From: Cliona cf. orientalis
Lineage: Eukaryota; Porifera; Demospongiae; Clionaida; Clionaidae
DNA length: 64,000 nucleotides
NCBI GenBank assembly: GCA_963930775.1
Contig: OZ005689.1
Span: 34,767,235 to 34,831,234 of the forward strand
Direction: 5' to 3'
The translations under genes were made by a program, and so were the position numbers. Positions 44,346 through 54,378 of the stretch are shown piece after piece; the first letter of the stretch is position 1; the number at the start of each line of letters is the position of its first letter. A model generated the notes under the pieces. That model was not told the origin of the DNA, searched no databases, and saw nothing but the letters and a program-made list of their open reading frames with translations.

Positions 44346-45245
44346 ATTGCGCCTCGCTAGCACGATTGGGAGACCTGAGGCACATGGTGGATGATAGCTG
44401 TAGCAACGCCTACAGAGATGGGGTGAGTCTATTTCTCTTCCTGAAGGACCCTCAGATCTGCGAGAAAAGAGCTGACAAGGGAAGAGGACGAGAGGTAAGT
44501 GTGACGGTCCAACGGACCATTCTGTGCTCTGTAGTTGTCACTTTGAGGAATATTGTTTCAAGGCTGATATTAAGCTTGTTCAAAGCTTTGGGGCGGAGGG
44601 TAAAAGAAATCTCGATTCAAGCCTGATGCTGTTCCCACACGCTTTCAAAAACCAAAGAGGCCTACTAGTGTGGATGCTGCTACAGCCAGTGAAGAAGAGG
44701 AGAGTTGCTTTCAAGAAGTGTGAGAGGCAAAGGGTTAGTGTTGTAGGGTAGGGGTCATGCAATTTTTATAATTTTAATAAATTACTGGTATAGTTGTTTG
44801 ATGATGCATTATCAACAGTAGAATCCATTGCCAGTGCCAGTGATCCCCCATGAGATACACCCCCATCATCTTCACCAGACGAAGAATCCTTTATGGTAAG
44901 GCTACATGCATAAGCAATATAGTATACTCTCTTAATGTATGATCACAGACAGAATCAATCACCAGGAATGTAGCAATTCTGGCATCTCCAATAAATGAAA
45001 TATAAGATTTGCTTTCGTCTTCAAATAATTAAATCTGCGTATTAAATCATTACAAAATAATCAGGGGGAGCAAACAGAACCCTATCCCAGCAAGGATTTT
45101 GCAGTTCAGTGCTGTCTCATCCCTGCAGTCCATTCACATGTTTAGTTTTGCATCGGATACTGAAGCAGGCACAGAAACTGAGATACCGACTCGTCCGGTT
45201 ACATCCCCTGTGAGGAAGCCACACAGAAGGAAAGCTTTGTCAAGT
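44346..45245 (+). pseudogene. THAP-domain gene relic
   Basis: A THAP-type zinc finger is readable across shifted frames: SCSNAYRDGVSLFLFLKDPQ (44385-44450), LCSCHFEEYCFKADIKL (44527-44577) and KSRFKPDAVPTRF (44606-44655), with KRPTSVDAATASEEEE after it. The C ... C-x2-H and closing AVPTRF are diagnostic. At least two frameshifts lie inside the domain. Three later stretches with acceptor and donor signals (to 44896, from 44950, from 45062) may be further exons, the last reading FASDTEAGTETEIPTRPVTS. THAP proteins bind DNA and occur in P- and Kolobok-type transposases and host genes; which one this was cannot be told. Confidence 0.7.
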
Positions 45246-45257
45246 TATCCATGCACA

Positions 45258-45678
45258 TGTGACCGGATTTGAGAAAAGGGGGCACTTCGCGCATTTCCCG
45301 AAATTTCGTTTTGAAATGCTTATATCTCTGGAACCATAGCAGCTGTGAAGTTCATACCTGGCATGAATGTTCTTCCACTATCCCACTACACTTGCTGCAA
45401 ATCGTGAGCTCCACCCACTTCCGGTGTGGGCGGGGCGAGCTCCCGCATCGATCGCATTCGAAAATTGCCGTTTTATGCCTCTCTTTGGCGGCTCACCGCT
45501 CGGGACAGGAGGCTTGCTCAGGGTTCTAACGTTGGATCTGTAAAGTAGAAGGTCCAAACTGCTACCAAACCAAATCTGAAGCCCAAGGCTCTCTCACTGC
45601 CTTGAAATGGTGGTAAGTTGAAAAGTGACAAAAATTGCGTTTTGCGTGAAGTGCCCCCTTTTCTCAAATCTGGTCACG
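45258..45678 (-). mobile_element. Miniature family F, copy 2
   Basis: Ends TGTGACCGGATTTGAGAAAA and TTTTCTCAAATCTGGTCACG; 421 bp. The core has CTTCCGGTGTGGGCGGGGCG (ETS-like and GC box). An 86-codon frame without ATG is open on plus (45269-45529) and matches copy 3. The right end shares its TA (45679-45680) with family 1 copy H. Confidence 0.9.
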
Positions 45679-45680
45679 TA

Positions 45681-45952
45681 TGTGACCGTATCCGACAAAA
45701 TCTGGCATATGGGATCCGCACAATGCGCATTTTTAGTACCTCAAGTCAAAGTTGAGGTTTTGTCATAGTCATGCCAAAGAACCTTTCTACTAACCTTTAC
45801 TGTCATCTACAGAGGCTAAAACGTAAGGTACTAAGGTGAAATAAGCCTTCATTTTGACCTACCTAGTCTATACAGCTGCCGTACACGGAGCCCGTTGCTA
45901 TGGGCACTAATTAGAATTCTCTACCTATATACAGCTAGATGCATCGAACTAA
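45681..45952 (+). mobile_element. Miniature element family 1, copy H, left part
   Basis: TGTGACCGTATCCGACAAAA start directly after the TA of family F copy 2. It is lost after CATCGAACTA, before the donor frame. Confidence 0.85.
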
Positions 45953-46562
45953 TGAGTCACATTTAAAGCAGGTTAATTGCGCAGGAAGTCCCCACCCCGC
46001 GTGCTCACGCGGGCGCTCCGCGCATGCGTGTACAGAGATAATGTATAAGGCGCCACGTATAGGCAATAATAATCATTGTACTGATCAATAATAACAACAG
46101 AACGAACATAAGCAACCCTTGCACCTGTCGAAACCGGTGCCAGGGCTGGAAAGAACGCAGTGTATTTAAGTGGTGGCAGGTACAACCAGCATGCGTGTTA
46201 GAGGTTAGGGTTAGTAGGTTGAGTAAGAGAGCTCAGTCTGTTACCCGGCAAGAAGGGTTTCGGAGCTAGGAGCTTATTGCTGGAATCAATGTCATCTCGT
46301 CGCAGTCGGGCCCGCACTGGGGCAGGGGTGGCCAAGGTGCCGAAGGTCATGGGCCAACATCTCAATATTAAAACACACATCGGGGCCATTTCAGTATATC
46401 ACCAAATATAGTATTAATTATAGTATGATACCAAATATAGTATAGTATTAATTATAGTACGATAGCTAGCTAGCAATGTGTGATACGTATGATCCACCTA
46501 GCTGACTGTAACTACATTAATGGGATTAATTATAAAAGACACTGATTATATTTCAAGCTTAA
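45953..46562. other. No gene recognised
   Basis: Contains a TTTCGACAGG-type block and an AT-rich duplication (46402-46462). CAGGGGTGGCCAAGG at about 46321 is a typical hAT end, but no partner was found. Confidence 0.5.
46402..46462. repeat. AT-rich tandem duplication
   Basis: Two imperfect units of about 30 bp containing ACCAAATATAGTA and TTAATTATAGTA. Confidence 0.8.
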
Positions 46563-47210
46563 CCGATTTTGGGCGGGGTTGTACGGGTCAATTGAACTTT
46601 GAACTCCGAAATATTTAACATAAAAATAAAGCGTCCTATAGACAAGCTTATTGTAGCTAAGTAACAGGCCTTAGCTACCTCTAAAGGCTTTGTTGACAAC
46701 TACATAAGTTGCCAGAAGCCTCACGTTCTTCTGTCCCGCCGTACACTATCGAACTAAACGCTGTAGTAGCGTCTAAAAGCTTAGAAGCCTTCTTACCTCG
46801 ATCATGGCCGCCGTCTTCAAGTCTGCCGCTCGCGTTCAAGGTTGGCTTCACAAAGCGGCTACTCGTAGGTAGTCGCTATCCACTCGTCTAGCTATGGACC
46901 AAGCGCCATGGCTGTAGCTCTGTTGGTTCAACGATAATAGCCTCGAACTTTCGCCCGGGTCGATCGTAATGGCGATCGAGCGGCTTGGTTAACGGTGTCG
47001 GTCACACCCACTTAATTGCTACCGGCGCGACCTGAAGCCATAACTTAGTAGCGGCGGTCAGCGGCTAACCACAAACCGGACGTAGAGCGTAGTAGCCTAG
47101 CGCTATGCACGAAAAACGCGAAGAAAACGGCTTTGACGCCATTTGGCGTCAATCGCCTATAACGTACATTACGTATATGACGCCAATTGGCGTCTATCGC
47201 CCATAATCGG
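46563..47210. mobile_element. TTAA miniature element family K, copy 2
   Basis: Ends CCGATTTTGGGC and GCCCATAATCGG between TTAA (46559-46562, 47211-47214). 648 bp. It keeps ATGGCCGCCGTCTTCAAGTC (from 46804) and, near the right end, the paired palindrome-type motifs TGACGCCATTTGGCGTCA and TGACGCCAATTGGCGTCT. Confidence 0.85.
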
Positions 47211-47417
47211 TTAAGGTAGCTATACACTTGAATCAAATCATAAGGCCAGCTGTTTCGAAGGAATACATCATTTCTTAACGATTGAAGCTCCATTTCATAC
47301 ACAGTATATAGCTACTAATTAAGCAGTATGATCATGGATCATGATGTGCAGGCAACATCCACTTCAGATTGGAGTAGCTAGGTACACATATTATTTCATG
47401 CATAGCACAACTACTGT

Positions 47418-47482
47418 CAGGGGCCATAAAAAATTGGTCAGGGGCCACAAACGGCCCCCGGGGCCGCATTTGGCCATTCCTG
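47418..47482. mobile_element. Tiny hAT-like remnant
   Basis: 65 bp from CAGGGGCCATAAA to TTTGGCCATTCCTG, roughly inverted ends; possibly a strongly deleted hAT miniature. Confidence 0.35.
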
Positions 47483-50289
47483 TGGGGGTGACCCTGAGCA
47501 ATCCTCCCTACCGCCTCCAGACACCCCTCCACCACCTCCGCCTACTGATGATCCAGAAAGAGATGGTGGTAGCGATCATCGTGATGACGAGCTGCTAAGG
47601 AATGATGGACCGGAGTCAGCCACTGGTCGGGGGTTCTGGCAATGTAAATCAAGAGGCTGTTACTGGAGCTGTGTTAGAGGCGCTATCAAACCCAGAGGTG
47701 GTACGTAGATTTCTTGCAGTAGTCTCGCCGAAGGTGCCTCTAGGCACTGCTTTATCGAGGACCACCTCCAGATCTGATGGTAAGTAATCCGTGATAGTCG
47801 TATCAGCGTTCAAATATTCTGTACTACGGGCATGAGCCATCTGTATTTTTTTGCTCTCTGTATTTTTCTCCTGGCTGCAGGAGCATCCCCGCTGGGAGAT
47901 ATGCCGAATGCAGCGGAGTTGGCCTCTCTGGCCAGCCTGGGTCTGCCACTTGCCCCGGGAGGCGAGGATCCCCTCACTGCTGTCCCTGGCTCGGCTTCCT
48001 CTGCGAGTGGGAGAGACTCATGCAAGCTCACATCCTCTGGAGCTACTCACCCCACTCCTGCCACTGGTCGTTCAGGAGTCTGCTCCGCTTCTGCCAGCCC
48101 ACCGGCAGGGTTTTCTCTCGGGCATAGTTTCCCGCTTATCCCCCAGAAGTTGTTCTCCAAGATTATGAAGTGGGAATATGTAAGCATGGCCGAGCTACTT
48201 CCTGATAATCTCGAGGTGGCCCGCCGCTCAGAGGAAGCTCAAAGTTCGGCGTCTTGCTCTTCCAAAGCCCCGAAAAAAAAGAGAAGTGACAGAGGGCTGG
48301 AAAGATTTGGTGGCATGGTCCGTCTCCTTTTCTACTTTCGTGGCCATAATTGCCAAGGAGCACCCTGAAAAGTTCAGAGAACTATTGGCCTATCAAGCTA
48401 CCATCCTCATCGAAGCTATCTGGTTTGGCTGTAAGGTCTGGTTGAGCTACGACAAGTCGTTCAGGGAGCATGTCGAGAAGGAGCCGTGGTCCATGCTGCA
48501 CCCGATATTCTACAGTTTATCGTTCCGAGTCAGCGAGTCCAAGCTCTCACGTGCCCGAGGTGCATGGCGCTGGACCATTCAAAGGCAGAATGTGCCTTGT
48601 CGACTCTGGAGCCGGCGCAGGAGCTGCCTCGTATCCGGCAGACCGACACAGGAAGGCAGTCGGGGCCGCCCTGGAAGCGATTTCGGCGTGATGGCACACC
48701 TACCTACCTACCTCACAGCCAACGTCGCAAGCTTCGAAAGTATCGGACTGCTTCTTATTCAATGAGGGCTAGTGCTTCCGCCACCCCAAGCCGTGCAATC
48801 GGGAGCACAAGTGCATCCGTTGCAGAAAGGATCACCGCATTGCAGACTGCACAGCGTCCTTTGTCCCTGCCACTTCCTCAACATAGAGAAGTAAGAGGAC
48901 TCAAGTTATGAACTAACTAGTACTGCACCGTTCCTAGTAGCTAGCAGCGTTGCTATTCTCTTTCGATACAGTATGATGAAATATTGTGTTGCAGCACGCA
49001 TGCGTGCTCAGTTATAATTATCTGTCACACCAAATTTGATATTTAGCTACTCTTATGGTATGCTTTTGCATACACTAATGCAGCTGGCTATACTTTTGAC
49101 GGTCTCTTGTTACACTGAGGATCTACTGGTCCTGGAGGCAGCCTCACATTATGAAGTGTCGCTGCCAGGAGATTGCTATCGCGTAACCACCCTGCTGAAA
49201 GCCGATGTTAGGGAGCATCTCCTATCAGCTCATCCAGATAGACGTTATGTCAAGTTCATCATAGATGGCATCCGGCGAGAGGCTTCCGCATCAGTTGTAA
49301 TGCTAAAAGTGTGATCTTCGTTCTTCCACTCGGAATATGCCGGCTGCACACAGTAATTCCAGTGTGGTGGATAACTACCTGAAGGAAGAGCTGGAACACG
49401 GTCGTCTGGTAGTAGTTGAATGTACGCAGGCAGGAAGGCGACATTCACGTATCCAAATTGGGGGTTACACCTAAGAAATACAAGCCAACGTCGCTTCCAG
49501 GGCGGCCCCAAATTTGGGGTTATACCCAAGAAACACAAGCCATAGTATATTAGTTTGGGCTTGGCATCTTGTCTGAGGTTAGTACAGGAAATACCTTACT
49601 ACAATGTGGCTTTGAGGTCACTTGTCCACGAATGGATCATCTGTTTAATGCGTGATAGCTTCTCTGTGGGCAATCTGATTTCCATGGACACTCAATTACG
49701 AAGCCCAGGAAATTAGCCAGACTGAGGAAATTCTGCATAACTGGGAATCCCACTACTTGACACAGATGCAGAGCAAGATCCAGGACCCTGCCACAGGCTT
49801 CTGAGCCAGGACGACCCCCGAACAAGAAGTCACCCAACTAGTGAATGACAAACTCCGCTTGAGCTCCACCTTCTTTCATGATTGTCCACCCCAGGGCATC
49901 CGCTACTGCATTAATTAAACAATTTTGGAGCTACCAAACGGTAGGCAAATATCCACAAATATTTCCCCCTGCCATTGGATACCCAGTAGATGACGATCAC
50001 CTGGGTGCATGGGGACGTTACTATACGCTGACTTAATGTCTAGTTCTGCCAGCAACGCTCCTCTCCCTGCTTGAAAGACATAGGCTGCTGCATCGTCCAC
50101 TGATGCATATGAAAGAGAGCACAGTGAGGGACTAAGGAAGTAGTTTGTGCTTGCTCCTTTAGGGGATGAGAGATCCACAATGACATGCATGCACGCGCAT
50201 GTGGTTTAAGGCGTATCTTGCATATAGTCGGTTAACAAGCTGTTTGCTGTATGGGCGAGCCGGTCTGACCTAAGGAACTCCAAAATGCT

Positions 50290-50820
50290 ATGGGCTGCGT
50301 CGTGCCTGGCATTTTTTTGGCATTCCTGCAGGTCGGGGAGTTCACAGCACCGGGGATCAGCCAGTTCGATGATAAAGTTCACCTCTTGGTAGCCGACGTA
50401 TCGGTGGATAGCCTGGATGCCCGTTCAATGGCGTTTGTGTCCCTGAAGCAGTCAAAAACAGATCAACTGAGGAAGGGTGTCACAATCGTTCTGGGAAGGA
50501 CAAACATGTCCTCGCTATGCCCTGTGTCTGCTCTGCTGAGCTATCTGGTGGTAAGGAGGGTTGACTCCAGGTCCCCTATTCACATGGGATAGCGGGCAAT
50601 TTCTGACTAGAGCTCATTTCTTCGAAGAGGTGAAAAAGGCACTGCAGCTTGTCGGAGCAGATGCTTCAGATTTCAATGGGCATAGTTTTGGGATAGGAGC
50701 AGCATCCACAGCAGCGGCTAACGGTATGGAGGACAGTCTGATAAAGACCCTGGAGAGAAAGTGATGTTTATCAATGATACCTCAGCAGGAATTATACGCT
50801 CATGCTTACTTTTTAGCTGG
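50290..50820 (+). mobile_element. DIRS tyrosine recombinase part
   Basis: Recognisable phage-integrase-type domain: FLAFLQVGEFTAPG at the start, the HSFGIGA box (family H-x-x-R region) and a C-terminal stretch ending QQELYAHA. In the family this enzyme closes the circular intermediate and inserts it. Fossil. Confidence 0.82.
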
Positions 50821-50825
50821 CCATA

Positions 50826-51245
50826 TGTGAGCGAATTTGAGAAAAGGGGTAACTTCGCGCAAAACGCGATTTTTTATCACTTTTCAACCTACCACCATTT
50901 CAAGCCAGTAAGAGCCCTAGGTTTCAGACTTGGTTTGCTAGCAGTTTGGGCCTTCTACTTCACAGATCCAACGTTAGAAGTCCGAGCAAGCCTCCTGTCC
51001 CGAGCGGTGAGCCGCCAAAGAGGGGCATAAAACGGTGATTTTCGAACGCGATCGACGCGCGCGCTCGCCCCGCCCATACCGGACGTGGGCGGGGCTCGCG
51101 AATTGCAGCGAGTGTAGTAGGATGATGAAAGAATATTCATGCCAGATTTGAAGTTCATAGCTGCTATGGTTCCAGAGATATAAGCGTTTTAAAACCAAAA
51201 TTCGGAAAATGCGCGAAGTTACCCCTTTTCTCAAATTCGCTCACA
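50826..51245 (+). mobile_element. Miniature family F, copy 3
   Basis: Ends TGTGAGCGAATTTGAGAAAA and TTTTCTCAAATTCGCTCACA, flanked by TA; 420 bp. The core has CCGCCCATACCGGACGTGGG and GCGGGGC. The minus strand has the 86-codon open frame (51234-50974) that aligns with copy 2. Confidence 0.92.
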
Positions 51246-51564
51246 TATATATAGTCATGCTGGTATGTCACAACACAAATTAACACTAACTTTATGATCT
51301 CGCATACACATTGTTGGCTTGGGGGTCATTGGATCTTTGGATGTAGGGGAAAGTGACGCCACTCCCCCTGGTGTTACGGACCCCAAGCCTTCAGCGTTTG
51401 GAGGCGTCCCCTGCCACACCGGGATCATGGGGACTGGAGGACTCCTTTTGTCCTCCACCTGGTGGCTGAGCAGCTCACTGCTCAGGGGCTTCCACCGAAC
51501 ACTTAACTCTGGTCACAGCTGCAGACCAGCGGACTCAGTCAGGGAGTTACCCTGCAATAAACTG

Positions 51565-51933
51565 TATATATTCGCTCACCTTTTTACCTTCTTGGGTATT
51601 GAAGAATAATCAGCTGTCATTGTCAACAACAAAATTTAACTCTTGCTCGAACTTTACGTTCATTTCAAATAGCTCCGCCCAGGTCCATTTAATTGATTTC
51701 GCGGTAATGTGTAGTATGCGGAAACGCCAAACGTGTGCATAGAAATGCCTTTGGACCATAATTTCTCGGGGTGTGGCGCAATCGCAAACATAGTGCTGTA
51801 TCTCCACAAGGAAGCGCACAGTCGGTCTGAAACTTGAATACGGGTTAGCTCTATGGTAGAGCTTATCAACCATACATAAAACTCAACTTTCACAAAATAT
51901 CCCATATGCCCGGTTTTCTTAGAGACGGTCACA
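51565..51933 (+). mobile_element. Miniature element family 1, copy I, right part
   Basis: From TATTCGCTCACCTTTTTA to the end CGGTTTTCTTAGAGACGGTC plus ACA. The minus frame starts MVDKLYHRANPYSS. Confidence 0.85.
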
Positions 51934-52019
51934 TGAATAAGGTATGCTGGTTGTAGGTGTAGAGTACCTCTCCCTGTACAAAACGAATAGAAGTATATAG
52001 TCTTTGAGGATGTTTTGAA

Positions 52020-52440
52020 CGGTATTTGTAAAATGGCGGTCGCGCATCACTCAAACGGCGCTTTTTTGGTGAAAAGGTAAGCAGTATAGCTATGTCACTT
52101 GGTTTAGAGTTAGAAAAGGACCAAGTGACCACGAATATGAAGTTAATTTACCATTGGCGTACACTTTTTAGTCAAGCGAGTCGAAAAAAACGGCCATTTG
52201 CCGAATTTTATTCAAGAAAGTATATTGGTACAAATAAAGTGTCTTGTACGGGACACTACAAAACCTGGACCGTGGACCATGGACCGTGGACTGGACTATG
52301 GACCGGACTCTGGACTGTAATTTGGACTTCATTGTCCCGCTACTGCGCACGCACAGTTTCGCAACCATGTTATGATGTAATGCACAGTGATGTTATATTT
52401 AGAATAATACATTTTGCGGGTTTACCTGAATTGAACTAAA
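52020..52440 (+). promoter_or_regulatory. MULE2 leader with a small ATG exon and GGACTGG repeats
   Basis: AAAATGGCGGTCGCGCATCA (YY1-like AAAATGGCGG with an ATG) opens MAVAHHSNGAFLVK and ends at AAAAG|GTAAGC (52077). Further on come a TTTTATTCAAGAAAGTATA block, shared with the TTAA element at 41610, and TGGACCGTGGAC/TGGACTGG units (52262-52330) read as W-T-V/W-T-G-L repeats. It lies upstream of the MULE2 N-terminal exon, as the GGACTGG block does for MULE1. I infer leader and promoter. Confidence 0.5.
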
Positions 52441-53404
52441 TATAGTTTTGTTCCTTTTGGGGGTTATCTGAATTGTGAGCTGCTCAGCTGCTCGGTTTTG
52501 TACACGTGGCTGGCTGTTGTGAAACTCTGTGTGGATCTTGTTACAACTCGAGGCTCTTCTTTTCACGAGAGACTACCAATGAGTGACTGCGAGGTGATTG
52601 AAATATCTGATACTGACTCCGTGCAGATCATTAGTGCCACGGATTCCTCCATGTACAGCCCCACTGTTGCTGCTGAACCCTCAACCCGCACAGTCACAGA
52701 ATCGAAGGTTTTCACCCCTACTAAGAGGCCGCCATCTCCTTTCTCTTCTAGGTAGGTCAACACGAGATACTAGTTTAGCTACATTCTCTTTGTGACAGTC
52801 ATACTGAAGATAATATAATTTATCATAATAATTATTAATATCTGTACCAGCGACGAAAGCGATAATGGAGGAGTACAGTCAACCGAACCCTGCTCTCTCA
52901 AGTCCCATAAAAGGTATGATTGTGTATCTATACCATAGTATGGGGTCAAGTGGCATAAACGGCACCCAAAGTTTCGCGTGCTATTGTGACTGGGTTTTAG
53001 GGCACCAGTATCTTCTATGGTTGAAAATTTTCGCCATGCCGTTCTTGCTACTTGATCCATAGTATGCTTACTGAACACTACTGATACCGGGAGTATAATA
53101 TCCTATAGTTTCAGGCAGGTCAAAATTGAAGAATGGTGTTATAGTTAAGTATCAAAGGATGATTGTGGTATACAAACCACAAAAAGAGCCCATTCTACCA
53201 CTCCTAATTAGTGTATTTCCTATGTTTTGTAACTTAGCAATGAGCAGTTGCTGTGTACGAACAATGCAGTTACTTACCAAGTAGCCCTTGACAAGTATCC
53301 AGTCCCATACCGTATAGCCGGAAAATTTGGTGGGGAATTAAATTAAAATTTGGCCGTTTGGCAGTCTATATCGTGACTGCCAAAATTTCCTGCTCGCATA
53401 ATAT

Positions 53405-53478
53405 AATAGTTATCTGACAGTATTTGGGGTGCATGAGATGCATGGTCGAATGCACCCAATTACTGTCAAATAACTATT
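53405..53478. repeat. 74-bp imperfect palindrome
   Basis: Arms AATAGTTATCTGACAGTATT and TGACAGTAATTGGGTGCAT-type inverse pair over about 29 bp each, with a 15-bp loop. Confidence 0.8.
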
Positions 53479-53535
53479 TTATTGGTAGTTGACCTACCCC
53501 TTCCCATAGCCGGCAAATTGCCTATAAAAACTTTG

Positions 53536-53548
53536 GTTGCTAGGCAAC
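53536..53548. promoter_or_regulatory. X-box-like palindrome
   Basis: GTTGCTAGGCAAC is a perfect inverted RFX-type X-box. Function here is not shown. Confidence 0.4.
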
Positions 53549-53711
53549 TACCATTAAATATACGTATACGTCCATGTGTAAGCATACTGGTATAATATGT
53601 ATGTGTATCTGTATTGTTCAGTGTTTGACGTGTATATCTCTTTATACAGTCGAAATTCAGCTATAACAGTGAGGAGTCAGATCAAGTGGATAGTGTCGTT
53701 TATTATGAGAA

Positions 53712-54378
53712 TGTGACCGTATCTGACTAAACCCGGCATATGGGATCCGCGCGCTATTCGCGCAATGCGCGTTTTTAGTATCTCAAGTCAAAAAATGTCA
53801 AAGTTGAGTTTTTGTCATATTCATGCCAAAGAACCTTTCCTACTAACCTTTGCCGTCGCCTACGGAGGCTAACCGTAAGTTACAAAGGCAAAATAAGCCT
53901 TCATTTTGACCTACCTAGTCTGTACAGCTACCGTACACGGAGCCTGTTGCTATGGGCGCTAATTAGAATTCTCTATCTAGATACAGCTAGATTCATCGAA
54001 CTACTGTATGTTCGCTCACCTTTTTAGCTACTTGGGCATCTTGGAACAATCGGCTGTCATCAACAACGAAATTCAACTCTTGCTCGATCTTTACGTTCAT
54101 TTCGAACGACTCTGCCCAGGTCCATGTAATTGATTTCCGGGTCACGCGTAGTATGCGGAAACGCCATACGCGTGCATAGCAACGCCTTTGGACCGTAATT
54201 TCTCGATTATTGCGGGGTGTGGCGCGATCGCAAACAAAGCGCTGTATCTCCACAACGAAGCACACAGTCGGTCTGAAACTTGAACGCGGGTTAGCTCTAT
54301 GGTAGAGCTTATCAACCATACATAAAACTCAACTTTCACAAAAAAAACCATATGCCAGGTTTCTCAGAGACGGTCACA
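53712..54378 (+). mobile_element. Miniature element family 1, copy J, inside MULE2
   Basis: Ends TGTGACCGTATCTGACTAAA and CTCAGAGACGGTCACA. It lies between MULE2 exons 2 and 3 and ends two bases before the first aligned codon of exon 3, so it probably removed or covers the exon start. The minus strand has a 108-codon frame from MVDKLYHRANPRSS through AQVAKK. Confidence 0.9.

Larger units (their letters stand above)
47485..51560 (+). mobile_element. DIRS/Ngaro-type tyrosine-recombinase retroelement fossil
   Basis: Parts: ORF1 on plus (47602-47779 and 47881-48765; KIMKWEYVSMAELLPDNLEV then DWKDLVAWSVSFSTFVAII-like codons), with a GT-AG intron 47780-47880; a reverse transcriptase beginning on plus (49090-49314, LSAHPDRRYVKFIIDGI); reverse transcriptase core on minus (50190 to about 49637, IVDLSSPKGAS, LAELDIKSAYSNVPMHPGDR); and tyrosine recombinase on plus (50290-50820, SLKQSKTDQLRKG, CPVSALLSYLV, FNGHSFGIGAASTAA). 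A rearranged, old fossil with many breaks. Family F copy 3 (50826-51245) is inserted after the recombinase. Confidence 0.82.
53309..53560. repeat. TACCGTATAGC-type repeat with long hairpin
   Basis: Starts TACCGTATAGCC GGAAAATTTGG like the miniature elements at 13338 and 20074. Instead of an inverted end it has a second direct CCATAGCCGGCAAATT near 53505. It lies in an intron of MULE2. Confidence 0.5.

Noticed and set aside
46120-46165. Second hammerhead-like site (TGTCGAAACCGG)
   Set aside because: It has GAAAC but no CUGANGA box at a proper distance on either strand.
359-54378. Regularly recurring family 1 sequence as a CRISPR-like array
   Set aside because: Copies are about 650 bp, dispersed, in both orientations and have inverted ends; there are no short repeats with uniform spacers.
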